Below, piece by piece: positions 1-4,598 of a stretch of DNA of 5,899 nt. A program made the translations under genes and the position numbers. The notes under the pieces were generated by a model that did not search any database, was not told the DNA's origin, and was given only the letters and a program-made list of their open reading frames with translations. Position 1 is the stretch's first letter. Each line of letters begins with the position of its first letter. The stretch is taken from assembly GCA_005799475.1 (NCBI GenBank), contig SYGQ01000001.1:1-5899 (forward strand), given 5' to 3'. The DNA is from Planctomycetia bacterium. Its GTDB lineage: Bacteria; Planctomycetota; Phycisphaerae; Phycisphaerales; SM1A02.

Positions 1-753
1 AGCCCTCCCCACAGGTCATGCCAGAACTTTTCAACGTTCACGGCTTCGGTCCTCCAGAGGGTTTTACCCCTCCTTCAACCTGCCCATGGGTAGATCAACC
101 GGTTTCGCGCCTACCCCATTCGACTTGACGCCCTTGTCAGACTCGGTTTCCCTGCGGCTTCGCGGCGGTACCGCTTAGCCTCGCCGAATAGAGTAACTCG
201 CCAGCTCATTATGCAAAAGGCACGCCACAAGCCTTACGGCCCGTGACCGCTGTGTAAGCACACGGTTTCAGGTGCTTTTTACTCCCCTTGTCGGGGATCT
301 TTTCACCGTTCAGTCGCCTTACTGGTTCACTATCGGTAGTCGAGTAGTACTCAGTCTTGGAGTGTGGTCCCCCCATTTTCAGGCAGGGTTTCACGAGCCC
401 CACCTTACTCAAGGCCATTCACAGTCATGGTCCTACAGGACTTTCACCTTCTGAGGTATGCCTTTCCAGGCATTTCACACCACTTCTGTTTAGATCCGCG
501 TTCGCTCGGCGCTACTTGCGGAGTCGCAATTGCTTTCCTTTCCTACAGCTACTGAGATGTTTCAGTTCGCTGCGTTCGCTCCACACACCCTATACATTCA
601 GGTGCGGGTATCCCTTGCGGGATGGGTTGCCCCATTCGGAGATCCTAGGATCGGTGCTTGGTTACCAGCTCCCCTAGGCATATCGCAGGTTCCTGCGTCC
701 TTCATCGCCTCTCGACGCCAAGGCATCCACCGTGTGCCCTTTCTAGCTTGGCC
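1..753 (-). rRNA. rrl: 23S ribosomal RNA, 5' portion (3' end outside window)
   Basis: Large-subunit ribosomal RNA. Read on the minus strand, the sequence starts near GGCCAAGCTAGAAAGGG and runs into the conserved 23S opening ACACGGTGGATGCC. Other conserved blocks follow in order: GAGGCGATGAAGGACG, CCGAATGGGG, AACTGAAACATCT, GTAGCG-CGAGCGAACG, ATGGGGGGACCA, CCGATAGTGAACCAGTA, CACCTGAAACCGTGT, CCTTTTGCATAATG, CCGAGTCTGACAAGGGCGT, CCATGGGCAGGTTGAAG and TGGAGGACCGAA. The gene leaves the window at about E. coli position 800, so domain I and the start of domain II are present. I recalled the E. coli sequence for this comparison, and it shows no obvious intervening sequence or large deletion. The exact mature 5' end is set by comparison and may be off by a few bases. 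The short open reading frames across this stretch are not genes. Confidence 0.97.
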
Positions 754-765
754 ACGCCTACCGGA

Positions 766-783
766 CTCCGGCTTTCGCCGAAG
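766..783 (-). other. Leader hairpin with GAAA tetraloop just before 23S
   Basis: In the transcript, CTTCGGC and GCCGGAG flank a GAAA loop. They form a seven-base-pair stem with one G-U pair and a GNRA tetraloop, ending about a dozen bases before the mature 23S RNA. A stable hairpin here could help fold or process the precursor. That role is inferred from position only. Confidence 0.5.
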
Positions 784-797
784 CGGGAAGACGAGAC

Positions 798-811
798 CAG
801 CCTTCAGGCTG
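798..811 (-). other. Small leader hairpin (CAGCC-TGAA-GGCTG)
   Basis: A perfect five-base-pair inverted repeat with a four-base loop lies in the leader about 45 bases before the mature 23S 5' end. It could be part of the precursor processing structure. It is short enough to occur by chance. Confidence 0.35.
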
Positions 812-854
812 CTCATTCAATCGGTACAAACTTGATTCTCAATACTCGAGATGA

Positions 855-883
855 ATTCTTGACTCGTTTACACTTGCTGTCAA
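855..883 (-). promoter_or_regulatory. Possible second 23S promoter (P2), weak
   Basis: A perfect -35 hexamer TTGACA (878-883) is followed after 17 bases by AAGAAT (855-860), which matches four of six positions of the TATAAT consensus. The spacing is ideal and the flanks are more AT-rich than the surrounding sequence. If used, it would make a transcript that skips the boxA element upstream. Tandem promoters are common before rRNA genes, but one element here is weak, so this is only a candidate. Confidence 0.3.
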
Positions 884-930
884 AACCACTACAAAAACAG
901 TGATTCTGACACGCGACATCTGATCCTCAC

Positions 931-942
931 TTGTCAAAGAAC
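931..942 (-). promoter_or_regulatory. boxA antitermination element (GTTCTTTGACAA)
   Basis: In the transcript GTTCTTTGACAA matches 10 of 12 bases of the E. coli rrn boxA core GCTCTTTAACAA. boxA RNA binds NusB and NusE (ribosomal protein S10) and lets RNA polymerase pass Rho-dependent terminators in untranslated rRNA. It lies about 40 bases after the predicted start and immediately follows a stable hairpin, which matches the boxB-then-boxA order of rrn leaders. A boxA of its own is expected if the 23S gene is transcribed alone. Confidence 0.7.
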
Positions 943-955
943 GGGCCGAAGCCCG
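942..955 (-). other. boxB-like hairpin with UUCG tetraloop before boxA
   Basis: CGGGC and GCCCG flank a TTCG loop, giving a C(UUCG)G tetraloop on a five-base-pair GC stem, one of the most stable small RNA hairpins. The stem's last base is the first base of boxA. Position and order are those of boxB in rrn leaders. Whether it has more than a structural role is not known. Confidence 0.55.
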
Positions 956-959
956 CTGA

Positions 960-974
960 CCAGTCAAAGACTGG
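960..974 (-). other. Leader hairpin carrying a second boxA-like core
   Basis: CCAGTC and GACTGG form a perfect six-base-pair inverted repeat around a three-base loop, just after the predicted transcription start. The strand that includes the loop reads AGTCTTTGAC and shares the octamer TCTTTGAC with the true boxA exactly 30 bases downstream. It may be a degenerate duplicate of boxA held in a stem. This is inference. Confidence 0.45.
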
Positions 975-986
975 CGCAGAAGGGCA

Positions 987-1014
987 AGCATACCGAAACC
1001 CGAATGGCTGTCAA
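987..1014 (-). promoter_or_regulatory. Main promoter of the 23S rRNA gene (P1)
   Basis: The -35 hexamer is a perfect TTGACA (1009-1014) and the -10 is TATGCT (987-992, four of six matches), with a 16-base spacer. Transcription should start near 980. The bases right after the -10 (TGCCC) are GC-rich, like the discriminators of stringently controlled rRNA promoters, so growth-rate or ppGpp control is plausible. The stretch upstream of the -35 is not AT-rich, so no UP element is evident. The promoter begins 64 bases after the stop codon of the upstream pilus operon. Confidence 0.65.
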
Positions 1015-1078
1015 GACCGTCGATGTGCGCCTCGATTCCTTGTGGAAAACCCCACGCGCGCCCTAGCGCCGGCGTGTG

Positions 1079-3127
1079 CTACGAACCGAGGCCTGGTCCA
1101 CTGGGACCGCCCGGCTTCCCGCCGCCGGCCGTGCCCCCAGCCGAGTCCTTCGCGTCGCCCTTCCCCGGTGCCCCCCCGCTTTTCGTACGGTCGAGGAACT
1201 CCGCCTCGAGCGATGCTCGTTCGCTGGATGAACTGTCGCGCTCGACGAAGCGGTGTTCGCGGATGACCTGCCCCGCTGCGTCAGCTCGCTCGAGCACGAC
1301 GACCGTGCTCTTTCGCGAGCCGCGCTCCGCATCCCTCGTGACATCGTCGAAGATGTCGACGACATACCACGAAGTCTGGAACAGGTCTGGCGTCGATGCG
1401 TCGGCGTCGATCTTCGCGACATGGTCACCGGGCGCGCAGGTGGCGACCTGACGATCGACCTTGCCGTCGATGTAGCGATAGAGCTCGATGGTCGCGTGGC
1501 GCGCGCTGGTCGATGAGTCGGCCCCTGACGCGCGCAGTACGAAAAACCTTGTTGGATCAGCCACGGTGACGGCGGGTCCCCACTCCGATGCGGCGGTCGA
1601 GATCGTGAACTGGTCCGCGCGTGCCTGCTGCCCCTGCACCAAGAGCGTCTTGCGACCGAAGAATGGGTTGTAGCACTCCGCGACGCATCGATATCGGTAG
1701 GTCGATCCTGCTTCAACCTTCCAGTCGTGTGTCCATGCGACGACAGAGTCCATGCTGGCAAATGTGACGCTCTCGGGCGCGGGCTGGCTCGCACTCTTTG
1801 CATCTGGCGCACTGGGTGCGGGGTACTTCTTCGCGAACTCGGCCGCTTCCTCTTCAAGCTCGCGCTCGGCGCTGCGGAGCTGTTTCGTCAGCCGGATTCG
1901 CGCGGCCTTCTCTGCCTCTTCGTTTGCCTTGTCGCCGCCACCCGGGTTGTTCCGCCCCTGGAATCCACCACCGCCACCGAGCCCACCACCGCCGCCACCC
2001 TCGCCGCCCTTCTTGCCGCCAGAGCCGCCGTCGGTGCCACCAAATCCGGGGCCTGGGGCACCGCCACTTCCTGGCGTCGGCGGGGCGAGTGGGCCGCCGA
2101 TCTTCTCAAGCTGAACCCGCAATCGATCGACGACGCGTTGACGGTCGGCGACACGAGTCTTCGCCTTCTTCTTTGCCTTATCCGCTTCGCTTTCGCCTGC
2201 GGGGGCCGTCTCTCCAACTGGGTCGGACTCGGTTCCGGGCGCGACGAACTTCCCATTCTTCGTACTGAGAAATGGTGGCTGAAGAACCTCCATCTGGCCT
2301 TCGATATCGCTGAGATTTTTGAACACGGTCTCACGCGTCGAGGCGTTGGCCTTGCCAGGGGCGATGTCTGTGCGCCACGACTCCACGCCCGGTACGGGCT
2401 CCACCTCGGTCGCGGGCCCCCACGCGCCGTCGGCACCGCGCTGTTGTCGCTCGAACACCACATCGACGACATAAAGCGTGTCGTTGAACCATGGCGCCGG
2501 AATCTGCGCGCGGCTTGGGTTCACCGTGGAGTCCTTCCGGCGCAGTTCGTCGCGCATCGCCTGAAGATCGATGCGAGCCCACGGCGTGGTCCATGTGATG
2601 TCGCGAGGTGCCCCCTCTGGATACCTCGCCGCGAGGTCCGGCCACTTCTGCACTGTGTCCGGACTCAGCGTGCCATCCGACAGCGCGTCAGGAGTCAGCG
2701 CGTCGGTCGTCACCACAACGCCCTCCACGGTCACAGTGGCGAGGCTCGGCTCGTAGTACCACTCATCGGCACGGATCCCCTGCAACGCGATGGACTTCGC
2801 CAGCGGCGGCTGGTTCGCCGGAAGGGACCGCGCAGGAGAAATCGGTTCGCTCATTTCAGTCGCGAACGAGTCGACCACCGCCACCATCGTGACCTGCGCG
2901 GGCAATTCAATCGTTGATTCGCCTTCGAGCTTGGTCCGTAGTGCCTTCGTGCGCTTCTCGATTTGGGTGGCCACTTGCTGAAGAGGTTGCGGCGAACCCC
3001 CCGACTCAACAGCGACTTCCACGAACACCAGTTGCCAGACCACGACACCCGCGAGCGCAAGCCCCGCGGCGGCCGTGAGAAACTTCTCGCAGTTCTGCTC
3101 GAGGAAAGAAATCTTCTTGGATGCCAT
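1079..3127 (-). CDS. Large single-pass membrane protein of the pilus platform, unrecognised family
   Basis: I do not recognise this 682-residue protein by sequence. Residues ~15-36 form one membrane helix after a short basic N-terminus, so nearly all of the protein should lie outside the inner membrane. Residues ~45-345 contain beta-strand-rich sequence. A first helical stretch (~313-342, rich in Lys, Arg and Ala) and a second (~400-433, rich in Glu) look like coiled coils separated by a glycine-rich loop (~350-398). A beta-rich region (~455-630) follows, then a disordered Gly/Pro/Ser tail (~648-682). Patterns W-G-P-A-x-x-V at ~236 and ~516 suggest a repeated beta-sandwich module. The gene starts two bases after the preceding stop, with a good ribosome binding site inside the previous gene's last codons, so the two are probably translated together. 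Its place behind a PilM-PilN gene suggests a periplasmic alignment-complex part in the position of PilP. That role is inference. It ends just before the 23S promoter. Confidence 0.85.
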   Translation of the reverse strand: MASKKISFLEQNCEKFLTAAAGLALAGVVVWQLVFVEVAVESGGSPQPLQQVATQIEKRTKALRTKLEGESTIELPAQVTMVAVVDSFATEMSEPISPARSLPANQPPLAKSIALQGIRADEWYYEPSLATVTVEGVVVTTDALTPDALSDGTLSPDTVQKWPDLAARYPEGAPRDITWTTPWARIDLQAMRDELRRKDSTVNPSRAQIPAPWFNDTLYVVDVVFERQQRGADGAWGPATEVEPVPGVESWRTDIAPGKANASTRETVFKNLSDIEGQMEVLQPPFLSTKNGKFVAPGTESDPVGETAPAGESEADKAKKKAKTRVADRQRVVDRLRVQLEKIGGPLAPPTPGSGGAPGPGFGGTDGGSGGKKGGEGGGGGGLGGGGGFQGRNNPGGGDKANEEAEKAARIRLTKQLRSAERELEEEAAEFAKKYPAPSAPDAKSASQPAPESVTFASMDSVVAWTHDWKVEAGSTYRYRCVAECYNPFFGRKTLLVQGQQARADQFTISTAASEWGPAVTVADPTRFFVLRASGADSSTSARHATIELYRYIDGKVDRQVATCAPGDHVAKIDADASTPDLFQTSWYVVDIFDDVTRDAERGSRKSTVVVLERADAAGQVIREHRFVERDSSSSERASLEAEFLDRTKSGGAPGKGDAKDSAGGTAGGGKPGGPSGPGLGS
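1934..2095 (-). repeat. Glycine-codon-rich low-complexity tract (GGN runs)
   Basis: This part of the 682-residue protein gene is a dense run of GGC, GGT and GGG codons encoding residues ~345-398. It includes five- and six-glycine stretches. The mRNA contains many closely spaced GG pairs. It is a coding low-complexity repeat, not a mobile element, and is the kind of tract that can change length by slippage. Confidence 0.6.
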
Positions 3128-3129
3128 TC

Positions 3130-4587
3130 TCAGTTCTCCTTCGTCGCGCCCGCGTCGGTACTCGGCGCGCCAGCCAGTTGGCCAGTGGTCTTCAGCAGCG
3201 CGCGGACTTCATCGGGCATGAGCGGACCGGTCCACTCGCGCAGCCATACCGACTCGAGCGTGAAGGTCACCCTCGAGACGGGCGCCTCGCCATAGAAGTA
3301 GCCCTGCTCGAGTCCCGCAAACGCGTCCGTCGGCGTGACCTCAACATCAGTGATGGCGATGAAGTTTTGCTGTCCGAGCGCGTCGGCCACCCTTGGGATT
3401 TCGCTCGTCTCCACCACCATGGTGATCTTGCATGTTGCGACATCGTAGAGTTGGTTTGTCGCCCACCCCTTGAGCGAGCCGGCGTAGTTCAACGCGCCGA
3501 CGGCTTGCGAGGGATCTACCGACTCACCCGATGGCGAAGCGTCGGCGAGATCCGACGGCGGAGCGTCACCTCCACCACCTTCACCACCGGACCCGGCCGC
3601 ATCGGATCCTCCTTGGGAGTCGCCCGCGACCTCAGCAGCAGCGGTCACCGGACGGCGCCAGTCCAGCTTGAGAATGGCCTTGATTGGGTTGTGGCGCACG
3701 CTCGGATTGCCATTGAGTGATGCGCACGCCGTCAGCACATCTTCGACGATCCAGTACTGAGACTGCATGTCCCAGAGTTCCACCATGGAGGGCTGTCGAT
3801 CCTCGGGCTTGAGTTGAGCGGTTCTCGCGCCGATGTCTTGGGGGGCGGCATACACGCGCAGTCCATCGGCCGCCTCGGCGTAGAGAGCGATGCGGTAGGC
3901 CGTGAGCTCCGCAACAAGTTGCACACGCTCGGACTCCGTGAGCACCGCGTCGGGTGCCTTCTTGAGGTCCGATTGAACAAACCGGACTTGGTGCCGCTGC
4001 AACCTCGTCATCACATCTTGCTCTGCTGGAGGGAGTCCTGCTCCGAGGGCTGTGGTCAACAGTCGCTCGTAACCCTCGACAAGCTTCGACACGAACACCC
4101 GAGGGAGGTCCGCGCGCTTTGGATCCTTGGCCGCCAACCTCAGGTTGACCAGAGGCGTGTGCACTCCACGATTGTGCGCCACAGCCTTCGCCCGAACCGC
4201 GGTTGGATCGACCGCCCCAGATCCCATTCGGGACTTGACAGCCTCCACAAGTTTCTTGCTGACAACGGTGTTTGCAGAGATCGGCGCGCTCCCGGGCACG
4301 GTGATCGTGACCGGCGTGCGCTCAAGGTTGTTCAACTCCGAGAGCTTGCCGCCGTACTGAGCCGCGTCGCCGGAGAGCCCGGCGAGCAACTCCGTGCTGA
4401 AGTAAATGCCCGCTGCCAAGGCCACCAACGATCCTGTTCCCATGCCAACGATGAGGAAGTGCGCCTTGACCCAAATCGCGGCGTTCTTGAGTGAATCGTT
4501 GGATGCGCTTTGGCCGTCTTGGCTCTCCGCATCCTCGGCCTTCGGCTTGCGCTTAACGAGAGACTTCAGGTCGATCTTCAGGTTCAT
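3130..4587 (-). CDS. Single-pass pilus platform protein in the PilO position (Amuc_1100-like?)
   Basis: A 485-residue protein with a charged cytoplasmic N-terminus (1-~35), one membrane helix (~43-63) and a long periplasmic part. An alpha-rich region runs to ~300 and contains W-x-x-Q-x-x-x-W near 272-279. A Gly/Ser/Asp-rich linker follows (~315-360). The C-terminal region (~378-452) is beta-alpha-beta-like, with alternating strands T-C-K-I-T-M-V-V and V-T-F-T-L-E, as expected for the ferredoxin-like folds of PilO and GspM. It lies 11 bases after the PilM-PilN gene, with a weak ribosome binding site (AGGCGA about eight bases from the ATG). PilO normally follows PilN and dimerises with it, so order and topology point to a PilO counterpart. 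It is more than twice the usual PilO length (~200 residues). Verrucomicrobial Amuc_1100, also from a pilus cluster, is another possible relative. The family call is inferred; the reading frame is secure. Confidence 0.85.
   Translation of the reverse strand: MNLKIDLKSLVKRKPKAEDAESQDGQSASNDSLKNAAIWVKAHFLIVGMGTGSLVALAAGIYFSTELLAGLSGDAAQYGGKLSELNNLERTPVTITVPGSAPISANTVVSKKLVEAVKSRMGSGAVDPTAVRAKAVAHNRGVHTPLVNLRLAAKDPKRADLPRVFVSKLVEGYERLLTTALGAGLPPAEQDVMTRLQRHQVRFVQSDLKKAPDAVLTESERVQLVAELTAYRIALYAEAADGLRVYAAPQDIGARTAQLKPEDRQPSMVELWDMQSQYWIVEDVLTACASLNGNPSVRHNPIKAILKLDWRRPVTAAAEVAGDSQGGSDAAGSGGEGGGGDAPPSDLADASPSGESVDPSQAVGALNYAGSLKGWATNQLYDVATCKITMVVETSEIPRVADALGQQNFIAITDVEVTPTDAFAGLEQGYFYGEAPVSRVTFTLESVWLREWTGPLMPDEVRALLKTTGQLAGAPSTDAGATKEN
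3136..3141 (-). promoter_or_regulatory. Ribosome binding site AAGGAG inside the preceding gene's end
   Basis: AAGGAG lies eight bases before the ATG of the 682-residue protein gene. It is made of the last Lys and Glu codons of the preceding gene, whose TGA stop is two bases from the new start. This fixes the start and implies translational coupling of the two proteins. Confidence 0.75.
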
Positions 4588-4598
4588 GTGTGAGTCGC

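Larger units (their letters stand above)
754..981 (-). other. Transcribed leader of the 23S rRNA gene, without 16S or tRNA
   Basis: About 225 bases separate the predicted transcription start (near 980) from the mature 23S 5' end. In an ordinary rRNA operon this place would hold the 16S gene or a 16S-23S spacer, often with tRNA-Ile or tRNA-Ala. I see no cloverleaf and no 16S 3' end or anti-Shine-Dalgarno sequence here. It holds several short hairpins and a boxA element, listed separately. The part next to the 23S end probably pairs with the 3' trailer to form the processing stem cut by RNase III, but the trailer lies outside the window, so this cannot be seen. Confidence 0.75.

Noticed and set aside
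357..835. Open reading frames on both strands within and just beyond the 23S gene (for example 530-835 + and 598-816 -)
   Set aside because: They lie on conserved rRNA sequence. Such frames are classic false protein calls from antisense rRNA.
1041..1049. Single DnaA-box-like site (TTTTCCACA on the minus strand) upstream of the 23S promoter
   Set aside because: Only one relaxed match, with no cluster, no AT-rich unwinding region and no dnaA or dnaN nearby. It is likely chance.
1046..1069. Short hairpin (GCGC-TAGG-GCGC) followed by TTTT as a terminator of the pilus operon
   Set aside because: The stem is only four base pairs and is separated from a four-base T-run by about eight bases. It is too weak to call.
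754..1078. Possible tRNA or 16S 3' end in the 23S leader
   Set aside because: No T-loop GTTCGA, no acceptor stem with CCA and no CCTCC-containing 16S tail could be found on the transcribed strand.
1063..1857. 264-codon minus-strand frame overlapping the 3' half of the 682-residue protein gene
   Set aside because: It is Arg/Ser-rich out-of-frame translation of the same strand, with no plausible start signal.
1727..2917. 396-codon plus-strand open frame opposite the 682-residue protein gene
   Set aside because: Its product is Arg/Leu-rich with no coherent domain. It is a GC-driven shadow of the minus-strand gene, which has a good ribosome binding site, a membrane helix and operon context.
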